Assembly: GCA_938035125.1 (NCBI GenBank)
Contig: CALHNS010000025.1
Location: forward strand, 1-33,350
Length of the DNA: 33,350 bases
Direction of reading: 5' to 3'
Source of the DNA: an uncultured Granulosicoccaceae bacterium
GTDB lineage: Bacteria; Pseudomonadota; Gammaproteobacteria; Granulosicoccales; Granulosicoccaceae
Translations under genes and position numbers: made by a program
The notes under the pieces: model-generated
Database searches by the model: none
Told to the model about the DNA's origin: nothing
Seen by the model: the letters and a program-made list of their open reading frames with translations, nothing else
Shown: piece by piece, positions 1 through 6,287 of the stretch
Layout: every line of letters starts with the position of its first letter
How positions within the stretch are numbered: the stretch's first letter is position 1

Positions 1-697
1 AATCTTCACTACCGTCGAATACGAATATATCTATTCTCACAGACACACCCATTCCGCCTTCTGGCACCCAAACGAATTCGTCATCCCCAGTTAGCACGTC
101 GTTGATGGGGGATATTCTCACCGGTACCGGTGGGGTTTCCAGAGGAATTGCACCAACACTTGGGAATTCATCACCCGGTATCGATAAAGTTGCCCCAATA
201 GGCAATGACCCAGGCAATTGATCATCAGCTTCATAGAATCCAATTCCATTCTGCGGGATGGTGAACCAAGGGCCACTTGGACTATTAATAACGGTGATAG
301 GCCCTGCGGTGACGAATGACGGGGGATTATCATTTTCCGAAGACGAACCGTTGTCATCAGCGAGTATTTCACAAGTATCAAGTTGTAATCGATTCGTGTA
401 AAAATCCACAAACGTTTGCATGGATAATGGTTCGGCGTACTGGAATGTTCTTACAGAGATGTCACCGGTGCCAGACGGGAACCCATCTGGGAGGAATGAT
501 TCTGATCGGAGCGTTGAGATAGTAACCAGCCAGGGGTTGAATACTTGATCTGCTGGTTGACCACCCAAGCCGAAGAGCCTAAGGCCCGGCAGAGCAATGT
601 CGTCATTAGCTTGCTCGTTGGCATCATCACCACTGCTGCAAGCGCTCAGCGTAAGCAGAACACCAACGGCCATACAAATGAATCTTCCCTTGATCAC
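1..697 (-). CDS. partial secreted lipoprotein of unknown function, C-terminus beyond the left edge
   Basis: An open reading frame runs without a stop from a GTG at 697 to the window edge, giving 232 codons. It begins MIKGRFICMAVGVLLTLSAC: a short positive n-region, a hydrophobic core and a lipobox LSAC with the lipidated cysteine at about residue 20. A Ser/Asp/Asn-rich stretch follows (SSGDDANEQAND). An AGGAA motif lies just upstream of the GTG; an in-frame ATG eight codons further in is a weaker alternative. The mature part is rich in Pro, Ser, Gly and acidic residues with no domain I recognise. The signal predicts an outer- or inner-membrane lipoprotein facing the periplasm. The role is unknown and the C-terminus is missing. 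Confidence 0.75.
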   Translation of the reverse strand, partial: MIKGRFICMAVGVLLTLSACSSGDDANEQANDDIALPGLRLFGLGGQPADQVFNPWLVTISTLRSESFLPDGFPSGTGDISVRTFQYAEPLSMQTFVDFYTNRLQLDTCEILADDNGSSSENDNPPSFVTAGPITVINSPSGPWFTIPQNGIGFYEADDQLPGSLPIGATLSIPGDEFPSVGAIPLETPPVPVRISPINDVLTGDDEFVWVPEGGMGVSVRIDIFVFDGSED

Positions 698-740
698 GGC
701 AACACTTCCTAAGCTCTGGTAGGTTCAGGATACACACTGG

Positions 741-899
741 TTATGATTGAGCCAACCTCCAAACATGCACCTCTTCAAATAATTGGCCATGAATAACGTC
801 AACGCCATCAGCACGACATGCCTTACCCTTTGGCCGTTGCAGATTTTCATCACATGTAACGGCGTAAGATTCACCTAGCGTCACGATTCCACAAGTCAT
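741..899 (-). CDS. possible 52-aa hypothetical protein or gene remnant
   Basis: A short frame starts MTCGIVTLGESYAV and ends EEVHVWRLAQS. It begins 13 nt from the end of direct repeat copy A, much as the hypothetical gene at 4712 begins 11 nt from copy B. It is hydrophilic, has no recognisable domain and no strong ribosome binding site. It may be a real small gene, the 3' scrap of a gene broken when the neighbouring island arrived, or chance. It is the only plausible coding content I find between the lipoprotein start (697) and the next gene end (1116). Confidence 0.22.
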   Translation of the reverse strand: MTCGIVTLGESYAVTCDENLQRPKGKACRADGVDVIHGQLFEEVHVWRLAQS

Positions 900-911
900 C
901 GGCTTCTAATG

Positions 912-990
912 TACTTTTATGGTAGTTCGATTGTTTTGTGCAACAGCTACATAATTTCCGCAAACCAACGGAATTATGTATCACTTGCAC
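912..990 (+). repeat. direct repeat copy A with an internal imperfect palindrome
   Basis: Positions 912-968 match 4723-4778 over about 57 bp with a few substitutions and one extra T. The shared core includes ATGGTAGTT, TTTGTGCAACAGCTACATAA and CCGCAAACCAA. Within copy A, the arm at 938-960 pairs with the arm at 969-990 around the 8-nt loop CAAACCAA. The pairs are GTGCAA with TTGCAC outside, and TACATAAT..TCCG with CGGA.ATTATGTA inside. The 418-bp stretch from 698 to 1115 holds this repeat, the tiny ORF at 741-899 and nothing else I can support. Confidence 0.8.
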
Positions 991-1115
991 AATGAGGTAA
1001 TTCAATCACTTGCATGGCTTTATATAGGCCATAAACCACGATTCACTTCCGAGGATTGGCTGTGCGCGGGTGGAAAGTATCGGGGGTTGCGGCCTTGATT
1101 ATTATTTGCATTATT

Positions 1116-2039
1116 TTAGCTAACTTCTCTCTGTTCGCTTTTCCATTCAGCAGTACTGAAACGCCAACTGAAGTTCTTACTGAAGTCCCTGGTTTTGTCG
1201 GCTTCAGGCCAGCTTACGGAGACACTGTCGTTCGGGAAAACATGGAAACAAACATTAGCCGTTCTGGACTCCCCAAAGATATCAGTATAAAAAACACTGC
1301 CCCAGACAAATATATCTTTTCCATTCAAGAAACATTTAACAGCATATTTTTCATTAACAAGAATTCTCTGACCAAAGCCGCTTTTCCCTCCTATCGACAG
1401 TGCATTTTCATGAGCAGATATCTGTCTCAAAACAGGTGGATCATCACTAGTTCGGAGCCAGCCGCCAACACAAGAACACTTTTCCGCGGGCGAATTTCCT
1501 TGATTATCCCAGGCCACTATCCAGTAATAATGGCCGCCCTCATGCACCACACTAACTCCAGTAGCAAACATATAAGCTCTTTCAGCATACTTGGAAACCT
1601 GAACAGTATCTTTAGCTGCATCAGCAGTTCTACGAGTCTCAAGAAGTGTCCATCCAATAGCAAAGAGTGTCAAAATTCCAAAAAGAAGCTGCCAGAAGTT
1701 GAGATGCAGAAGGCCCAAAGCAGATCTAGCCATGCTGCGTTGAGCACCAAGGTCGTGAGCGCTGATAGTTCTTTCAAGACCTTTTATAGCTTGTTCGCAT
1801 CTTTCTCTCTGATTGGTTTCGGTTTGCTCGCAAAATTCCAAGGCCTCGACAAAGGCAATCGAAATATGTTCTGGGTTTGTTACATGCTGGCGATCCTCAT
1901 ACCGTGTGCCGTATTCGCTAGCGAGTTTTCCTAACCAACTGTAACTTACGAAAAAAACTACACCCACTAAAAGAAAAGAGACAATCCAATATTGTTTCGC
2001 GTATCTGGACTTAGTTAGGTGATCTTCATTTCCTGACAT
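1116..2039 (-). CDS. two-TM membrane protein of unknown function, partner of the DUF6471 gene
   Basis: The 307-aa protein has one TM segment at about residues 17-37 (IVSFLLVGVVFFVSYSW) and a second at about 113-132 (NFWQLLFGILTLFAIGW). Between them is a charged, Cys-containing region with helical character (EFCEQTETNQRERCEQAIKG). After TM2 comes a charged linker (TRRTADAAKDTVQ) and a beta-rich C-terminal domain of about 150 residues. The start at 2039 overlaps the end of the upstream DUF6471 gene by 25 nt, with a GAGGCGATAGG ribosome binding site, so the two are translationally coupled. I do not recognise a named family. Coupling to a small DNA-binding protein inside an accessory island suggests a membrane effector or toxin with its regulator; that role is inference. 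The opposing plus-strand frame (1056-1934) is a shadow. Confidence 0.7.
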   Translation of the reverse strand: MSGNEDHLTKSRYAKQYWIVSFLLVGVVFFVSYSWLGKLASEYGTRYEDRQHVTNPEHISIAFVEALEFCEQTETNQRERCEQAIKGLERTISAHDLGAQRSMARSALGLLHLNFWQLLFGILTLFAIGWTLLETRRTADAAKDTVQVSKYAERAYMFATGVSVVHEGGHYYWIVAWDNQGNSPAEKCSCVGGWLRTSDDPPVLRQISAHENALSIGGKSGFGQRILVNEKYAVKCFLNGKDIFVWGSVFYTDIFGESRTANVCFHVFPNDSVSVSWPEADKTRDFSKNFSWRFSTAEWKSEQREVS

Positions 2040-2251
2040 CCTATCGCCTCAAGTATTTGCAACATAAACACAGCGCTAAAAGTGCCTCTCGAAATCTTAT
2101 TTGAGAGGGATTGAGGCGTTTCCTTAATGCCGTAAGCCTCCTCCAGCATCTTAGCAAGCTCAACTTGCTTGATATTTCGGCGCGCAAGCTCAGCTTTTAG
2201 GATGCCTCTAGCGCGGGCCTTCCATTCATCGTCCATAGCGACTTTTGACAT
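2015..2251 (-). CDS. DUF6471 helix-turn-helix protein
   Basis: The 78-aa protein reads WKARARGILKAELARRNIKQ, then LAKMLEEAYGIKETPQSL, then SNKISRGTFSAVFMLQILEA. This is the pattern I associate with DUF6471: a short four-helix, XRE-like DNA-binding fold with recognition around QSLSNKISRGTFS. It is the first gene of a two-gene minus-strand unit with the membrane protein that overlaps its 3' end. The upstream region, shared with the transposase on the plus strand, carries a TATACA-N6-TGTATA palindrome that could be its operator. It is probably an autoregulatory repressor or antitoxin-like component. The family call rests on remembered motif similarity, not a search. Confidence 0.75.
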   Translation of the reverse strand: MSKVAMDDEWKARARGILKAELARRNIKQVELAKMLEEAYGIKETPQSLSNKISRGTFSAVFMLQILEAIGCQEMKIT

Positions 2252-2310
2252 ATTAAATACACATTTATGAATATATTTTTATTATAAACGTTTATTTATT
2301 GCCTGCATAG

Positions 2311-2330
2311 TATACATATATGTGTATAAT
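2311..2330 (+). promoter_or_regulatory. palindrome and -10 element between DUF6471 and the transposase
   Basis: TATACATATATGTGTATA (2311-2328) is an inverted repeat with 6-bp arms. It overlaps a perfect -10 hexamer TATAAT at 2325-2330. A start about 7 nt downstream of the -10 would place the transposase ATG (2342) within a few nucleotides of the 5' end of the mRNA, so translation may be leaderless or nearly so. The palindrome is a candidate operator for the DUF6471 protein or for the transposase. Confidence 0.45.
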
Positions 2331-2341
2331 TAAACGCATAT

Positions 2342-3358
2342 ATGAAACGCTCATCACACGAACAACACTACCTCCTATCAGCGAAAGCACGCAGCTTCTC
2401 GTTAATGGATATTGCTCGCCTGTCAGATGACGAGGCATGGGAGCTTTTCAAAGAAGCACGTTGGCCAGAGGGCGTTGCTTGCCCGAAGTGTGACCACAAG
2501 GAGCACTACTGGCTTGGCACCCGTAAGCAATGGCGTTGTAAGTGCTGCAAACATACATTCAGCGTTACGAGTGGTTCGATCTTTTCAAACCACAAGTTAC
2601 CCCTGAACACCTATTTAATGGCGATTGCGTTGTACAGCAATTGCGCCAAGGGCATGTCTGCGCTGCAACTAAGCCGTGACCTGAACGTGCAGTACAAAAC
2701 AGCATTTGTTTTATCCCATAAGATGCGTGAATCGTTGATGGATGCTAAGCCTGCCAAGCTGGATGATGAGGTGGAAATCGACGCCGCTTACGTTAACGGC
2801 CACGTTCGCCCAGCTAATCACATTGCAAACCGTGTAGACCGCCGCAAGAAAGAGAACCAAGACCCTAACAAGCGCGCTGTATTGGTATTGCGTGAGCGAC
2901 ACGAGAACGAAGGTGAAGGTGGTTTTAAAACGGTTACGGCAATCGCTAAGGCAGAGACAGAAGAATCAGTAGAGGCGTTCGTAGCTCGTCACGTTGAGCC
3001 TGGAACCACTATCTCAGCCGACGAAAGCAACGCTTACAACTCACTGCACGCCAAGTTTAAAATGGAGCGTGTTAACCACTCTGTTGAATATGTTGCCAAG
3101 TGTGGTGCAAACACGAACCAAGCTGAATCGTTCTTCTCACGCTTTCGCCGTATGCAATTGGGTCAGGTTCACCGCTTTGGCAATCTGTACTTAGATCGCT
3201 ACGCTAATGAAGCCGCTTACCGTGAAGATACTCGCCGAAAGCCGAACGGGGTGATCTTCTCGGACGTGATCGGGCGATGTGGCGCGGCTAAGGTGTCTCG
3301 TGAGTTTTGCGGGTATTGGCAGGGTAATAAGATGCAGGCAGAGACGCTAATTGCTTGA
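2342..3358 (+). CDS. IS1595-family (ISXO2-like) transposase
   Basis: The 338-aa protein has an N-terminal zinc ribbon with cysteine pairs C47-x2-C50 and C66-x2-C69 (CPKC...CKCC). The IS1595 signature follows: HTFSVTSGSIFSNHKLPL, then a helical region (GMSALQLSRDLNVQYKTAFV). The ISXO2-like catalytic core has Asp147 in VEIDAAYVNG, Asp227 in SADESNAYN and Glu262 in NTNQAESFFSRFRR, consistent with a DDE triad. Length is normal for the family and the frame is intact. There is no ribosome binding site before the ATG at 2342; a -10 lies just upstream. I find no convincing terminal inverted repeats or target-site duplication close to the gene, so it may be a captured or domesticated transposase or part of a larger element. 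Confidence 0.9.
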   Translation: MKRSSHEQHYLLSAKARSFSLMDIARLSDDEAWELFKEARWPEGVACPKCDHKEHYWLGTRKQWRCKCCKHTFSVTSGSIFSNHKLPLNTYLMAIALYSNCAKGMSALQLSRDLNVQYKTAFVLSHKMRESLMDAKPAKLDDEVEIDAAYVNGHVRPANHIANRVDRRKKENQDPNKRAVLVLRERHENEGEGGFKTVTAIAKAETEESVEAFVARHVEPGTTISADESNAYNSLHAKFKMERVNHSVEYVAKCGANTNQAESFFSRFRRMQLGQVHRFGNLYLDRYANEAAYREDTRRKPNGVIFSDVIGRCGAAKVSREFCGYWQGNKMQAETLIA

Positions 3359-3426
3359 AGACCCTGTATTCAGTCATATGTTAATATTCCAACCAGCATA
3401 TCATTAACTCACTTAGGGAGAATAAA

Positions 3427-3921
3427 ATGCACAAACCAGCGCATGTTGCAAACTCCTTTCTGTACCAAGCGAAGATTGATGGTGTTAGCAACATGGACCA
3501 GTTAAAAGTACAAAAGTTAGTCTATTGCTTACATGGGTGGAACTTAGCTGTAACCGGTAAGCCAGTGGTAGGGGAATTTTTTGAAGCTTGGCCTTATGGT
3601 CCGGTTCTATCCTCACTTTATAGTCAATTCAAAAGCTACGGAAAAAGAGATATAGATGCTTACGCTATAGCCCTTGATCCAAGCACTGGTGAGGAGGCTG
3701 TGCAGGTAGTTTCATTGCAAGATCGCGAGTTTATGAACATTTTTAATCCTGTTTGGGCGCGATACAAGAACCTCACAGGCTTGCAACTTTCAGCCTTAAC
3801 TCATGCTCCTGGTACTCCCTGGACCGAAGCTCGTCGATCCGGGTTTGGCTATATTCCGAACGAACAAATCAGAGACCATTTCATTAGCTTGGCGCGAAGT
3901 AATCAGAATGACCCCGCCTAG
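3427..3921 (+). CDS. Panacea-domain protein (SocA/PanA-like antitoxin candidate)
   Basis: The 164-aa protein carries the SocA/GepA-like Panacea signature over residues 24-75: QLKVQKLVYCLHGWNLAVTG, then GEFFEAWPYGPVLSSLYSQF. A C-terminal helical part ends around LSALTHAPGTPWTEARRSGF. Proteins of this family act as promiscuous antitoxins that neutralise unrelated toxins encoded next to them, or as proteolytic adaptors in the case of Caulobacter SocA. The ribosome binding site is strong (AGGGAG, 7 nt before ATG). The stop overlaps the start of the next gene, a small membrane protein, by 14 nt, the layout expected of a toxin-antitoxin pair. Family assignment is solid; antitoxin activity here is inferred from family and context. 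Confidence 0.88.
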   Translation: MHKPAHVANSFLYQAKIDGVSNMDQLKVQKLVYCLHGWNLAVTGKPVVGEFFEAWPYGPVLSSLYSQFKSYGKRDIDAYAIALDPSTGEEAVQVVSLQDREFMNIFNPVWARYKNLTGLQLSALTHAPGTPWTEARRSGFGYIPNEQIRDHFISLARSNQNDPA

Positions 3922-4261
3922 TAAACCTGGCATAGATGTATCGGCCATCTCGTCCAGTAAGCCAGATGACATCAAGCCTTCGGCAAATGCCTTGGCAGAA
4001 CAAGAGCAACTTGCTCACGCCCAGAAAACATTTGAGAACGAACTTGGCTGGCTCGGCAAAGCTTTTGGAGGCCGCACAGAGAAACCCGGAAATATATCTG
4101 GTCTAGTGATAGTAGTTTGCTTCTCGCTTTTAATTATCGTTTTGATGAGCGATTTTGAAGAAGAAAAGTTTGGAATGAACGCCAGCGATTTAATTACAAT
4201 TATCGTGGGGATTATTACGCTGACTTTGGGATATTTATTCGGTAGCAATACGAAAGACTAA
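3908..4261 (+). CDS. small two-TM protein coupled to the Panacea gene, possible membrane toxin
   Basis: The 117-aa frame starts at the ATG (MTPPSKPGIDV) that overlaps the end of the Panacea gene by 14 nt. A longer start upstream would lie deep inside that gene and is unlikely. The N-terminal 60 residues are hydrophilic and helical. Two hydrophobic segments follow, about 66-84 (SGLVIVVCFSLLIIVLM) and 97-113 (LITIIVGIITLTLGYLF), separated by a charged loop DFEEEKFGMNASD. It resembles no family I can name. Small membrane proteins are among the toxin types known to pair with Panacea antitoxins, so a membrane-depolarising toxin is a reasonable hypothesis. An accessory membrane protein without toxicity is equally possible. 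Confidence 0.7.
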   Translation: MTPPSKPGIDVSAISSSKPDDIKPSANALAEQEQLAHAQKTFENELGWLGKAFGGRTEKPGNISGLVIVVCFSLLIIVLMSDFEEEKFGMNASDLITIIVGIITLTLGYLFGSNTKD

Positions 4262-4277
4262 TCTGTCACGAGCAGCC

Positions 4278-4712
4278 TCAATTCATAGCCCACCGCTGAA
4301 CTCCACCACCCCGCGAAACCTCTTTAACCAACCCACGCGCCTGTAACTTATAAACAATGGTCCGCACTGAGGCTATCTGCTTGAGTCGGTTAGAGCGGGT
4401 TATAGGCTCTTGAGAGAACTGTTCACATTCACGCGCTATGTCTTCAATGGATAGGGGTTTGCCTGAATCTCGCAATACGTCCAGAACTGAGCGTGTGCCT
4501 TCACGATTTTTAAAGAACACGCTTCTTGGCTTGTAGGTGCGAACGGCTTTAACAGCGCTAACTCTATAGGTTGGGTCGAACGTCTTTATCGACATACCCA
4601 GCGCATCGGCAATCACCCGCAAGTCGTCTGCTTCTTTTTCTAGTGTTCTGATTTTGCCTAGAATGCGCGCTCTACGCTTAGCCAATTGACCAACAACAAT
4701 CTTGTTTCCCAT
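4278..4712 (-). CDS. hypothetical protein with coiled coil and winged-helix-like C-terminus, divergent from lexA
   Basis: The 144-aa protein has a basic helical, probably coiled-coil N-terminus (residues 8-40, KRRARILGKIRTLEKEADDL). The C-terminal half (about 72-144) reads TRSVLDVLRDSGKPLSIEDI, then RTIVYKLQARGLVKEVSRGG, a helix-turn-helix and wing pattern typical of DNA-binding or restriction-associated wHTH folds. Its start lies 11 nt from direct repeat copy B, and it is transcribed away from lexA. The two LexA boxes at 4804-4837 lie in the shared intergenic region, so SOS control is possible but untested. I do not recognise the family and cannot tell whether the gene belongs to the island or to the core chromosome. 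Confidence 0.65.
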   Translation of the reverse strand: MGNKIVVGQLAKRRARILGKIRTLEKEADDLRVIADALGMSIKTFDPTYRVSAVKAVRTYKPRSVFFKNREGTRSVLDVLRDSGKPLSIEDIARECEQFSQEPITRSNRLKQIASVRTIVYKLQARGLVKEVSRGGGVQRWAMN

Positions 4713-4722
4713 GACTAAATTC

Positions 4723-4793
4723 TACTTTCATGGTAGTTAGATTTCTTTGTGCAACAGCTACATAATTCCGCAAACCAAACAAAACGCTTGCAC
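4723..4793 (+). repeat. direct repeat copy B at the lexA upstream boundary
   Basis: Positions 4723-4778 repeat 912-968. The left palindrome arm is retained (GTGCAACAGCTACATAATTC region) together with CCGCAAACCAA. The inner right arm differs from copy A, so the large hairpin is lost. Only the outer GTGCAA (4749-4754) and TTGCAC (4788-4793) pair. TTGCAC also serves as the apparent -35 of the lexA promoter. The conserved left half joined to a different right half is what a recombined junction would look like. Confidence 0.78.
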
Positions 4794-4837
4794 TTTCCCT
4801 TAACTGTAAATACAATCAGCCCTGTATACAGGAACAG
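4788..4837 (+). promoter_or_regulatory. lexA promoter with two LexA boxes
   Basis: A sigma70-type promoter is visible: TTGCAC (4788-4793), 17-bp spacer, TACAAT (4811-4816). Box 1 is CTGTAAATACAATCAG (4804-4819), one half-site off consensus, and covers the -10. Box 2 is CTGTATACAGGAACAG (4822-4837), an exact CTGT-N8-ACAG. The boxes are 18 bp apart start to start, on nearly the same helix face. This is classic negative autoregulation by LexA and should induce lexA-imuA-imuB after DNA damage. Confidence 0.88.
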
Positions 4838-4869
4838 TATCACCCCTTTGTTACAGGAAAACAGCCAAT

Positions 4870-5478
4870 ATGCAGGAACTGACGAAGCGCCAGCAAGAAA
4901 TTCTTAGCATGATTCAAGATCATATCCACACCACAGGGTATCCGCCCACCCGCACGGATATTTGTGAGCACTTTGGGTTTCGCTCTCCCACTGCAGCGGA
5001 TGATCACTTGCGGGCATTGGAGAAGAAAGGGGTTATTGAACTGATTCCGGGGGCTTCACGCGGTATTCGTGTTACCGCTGAATACGAAGAACAAGATGGC
5101 CTGCCTTTGGTGGGTAAGGTGGCAGCTGGTGAACCCATTACATCCGATGCAAACATCGAAGAATTTATCCCGGTAGATCCTGATCTTTTTTACCCACACG
5201 CCGATTACTTCCTGCGCGTTAACGGTAAGAGCATGCAAGATATCGGCATTATCGATGGTGATTTGTTGGCGGTGCATAACGCACAAACGGCAGAAAACAA
5301 CCAAATAGTGGTTGCACGAGTAGACGATGAAGTAACGGTGAAACGTTTTCGCCAACGCGGAAACATTGTTACCTTATTACCTGAAAACGATGACTTTGAA
5401 CCCATCAAGGTCGACTTACGCCATCAAGAATTCAGCATTGAAGGTTTATATGTTGGCGTGTTACGCCGAGATCATTAA
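4870..5478 (+). CDS. lexA: SOS repressor LexA
   Basis: The 202-aa protein is full length for LexA. An N-terminal winged helix (residues 1-69) has the recognition segment RSPTAADDHLRALEKKG. The C-terminal S24 autoprotease domain has the cleavage site Ala86-Gly87 in VAAGEP, catalytic Ser121 in NGKSMQDIG and Lys158 in EVTVKRF. RecA-ssDNA filaments stimulate self-cleavage, derepressing genes with CTGT-N8-ACAG operators. Two such boxes precede this gene and another pair precedes dnaE2 in this window. The gene is followed after 50 bp by imuA with no intervening LexA box or terminator, so lexA probably heads the lexA-imuA-imuB operon, which ties repressor synthesis to mutasome expression. Confidence 0.98.
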   Translation: MQELTKRQQEILSMIQDHIHTTGYPPTRTDICEHFGFRSPTAADDHLRALEKKGVIELIPGASRGIRVTAEYEEQDGLPLVGKVAAGEPITSDANIEEFIPVDPDLFYPHADYFLRVNGKSMQDIGIIDGDLLAVHNAQTAENNQIVVARVDDEVTVKRFRQRGNIVTLLPENDDFEPIKVDLRHQEFSIEGLYVGVLRRDH

Positions 5479-5528
5479 CCGCTAAGGAAAAACCATACCC
5501 TATAACCCTAACCTTTCTTAATCAGTCC

Positions 5529-6266
5529 ATGAAAACCGTTGCACTGGAATCCCTACTGAACTCCCAAGCAGGTGTTTGGCGCGGAAGCGATCGGTATAAC
5601 GATGCTGATGCCGTACCAACGGGGTTTCCAGCGTTAGATGCTGCGCTACCATCACGCGGCTGGGCTAACGGTTGTTTAACTGAGCTACTGGTGGGGCATG
5701 AAGGCATTGGGGAATTTAGCTTACTGTTACCCGCCATTAAGCAACTAACCAATAAAGCTCAGTGGGTGGCTTTAATTAAGCCCCCCTTTATTCCTTACGC
5801 ACCGGCATTGGCTAATGCTGGTGTGCGCTTAGAGCAAACCTTAGTGGTGAATCCATCCGATGATAAGGCAGCGCTATGGGCCAGTGAACAGTGCTTACGC
5901 TCAGGTGTTTTTTCTGCTGTTATTACTTGGGTGCAGCGCAGCACACCACAAAAACAACGCCGCTTACAAATAGCGGCAGAAACGGGCAACAGCTTGGCCA
6001 TCGTCTACCGGCCTGGCTTTACGCAAGGTGAACATTCACCCGCAGCTTTGCGCATCACGTTAGAACAAAACCCCACTCAACGTAAGCTGCAGTTAAACAT
6101 CATTAAAGTGCGCAACGGAAAACCACAATCGGTTGAACTCGGTTTGCACGCGTTCGATCAACCACAAGGAGTGGCATGGCCGGGCATGACACCAACGCGC
6201 ACAACGGCAGATGCCTTGTCATTACACGATTTAGCGTTGGCAGCGGTTATGCCAGCGCAGCCATAA
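5529..6266 (+). CDS. imuA: ImuA, RecA/SulA-like mutasome accessory protein
   Basis: The 245-aa protein reads VPTGFPALDAALPSRGWANG, then CLTELLVGHEGIGEFSLLLP, the RecA-like fold of ImuA with a degenerate Walker A region (GHEGIGEFS). The SulA/ImuA-type segment follows (SGVFSAVITWVQRSTPQKQR) and a variable C-terminal tail that in this family contacts ImuB. ImuA supports damage-induced mutagenesis with ImuB and DnaE2. It sits between lexA (50 bp upstream) and imuB (21 bp downstream), all in one direction. Start ATG at 5529; the ORF has no strong Shine-Dalgarno, consistent with operon expression. Confidence 0.93.
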   Translation: MKTVALESLLNSQAGVWRGSDRYNDADAVPTGFPALDAALPSRGWANGCLTELLVGHEGIGEFSLLLPAIKQLTNKAQWVALIKPPFIPYAPALANAGVRLEQTLVVNPSDDKAALWASEQCLRSGVFSAVITWVQRSTPQKQRRLQIAAETGNSLAIVYRPGFTQGEHSPAALRITLEQNPTQRKLQLNIIKVRNGKPQSVELGLHAFDQPQGVAWPGMTPTRTTADALSLHDLALAAVMPAQP

Positions 6267-6287
6267 AACGGCAACGGCAGTCACTGA

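Larger units (their letters stand above)
912..4793. other. putative small accessory island bounded by the direct repeats
   Basis: The two repeat copies enclose a transposase, two short-gene modules of toxin-antitoxin or defence character and a winged-helix-like hypothetical. A conserved core gene (lexA) lies immediately to the right. Repeats in the same orientation flanking accessory genes suggest insertion next to lexA. No tyrosine or serine integrase is visible inside, so the mechanism is unknown. The boundaries are inferred only from the repeats. Confidence 0.4.

Noticed and set aside
118-633. short minus- and plus-strand frames at the left edge
   Set aside because: They are shadows of the edge-truncated lipoprotein gene, whose frame is open throughout 1-697 and has a proper signal peptide.
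938-990. integron attC site
   Set aside because: The overall folded shape is suggestive, but the required RYYYAAC/GTTRRRY core boxes are not present and no integrase is visible.
1056-1934. 292-aa plus-strand reading frame
   Set aside because: It lies antisense to the two-TM protein gene at 1116-2039, which has sensible TM topology, a ribosome binding site and coupling to the DUF6471 gene. The plus frame has biased low-complexity composition and no domain.
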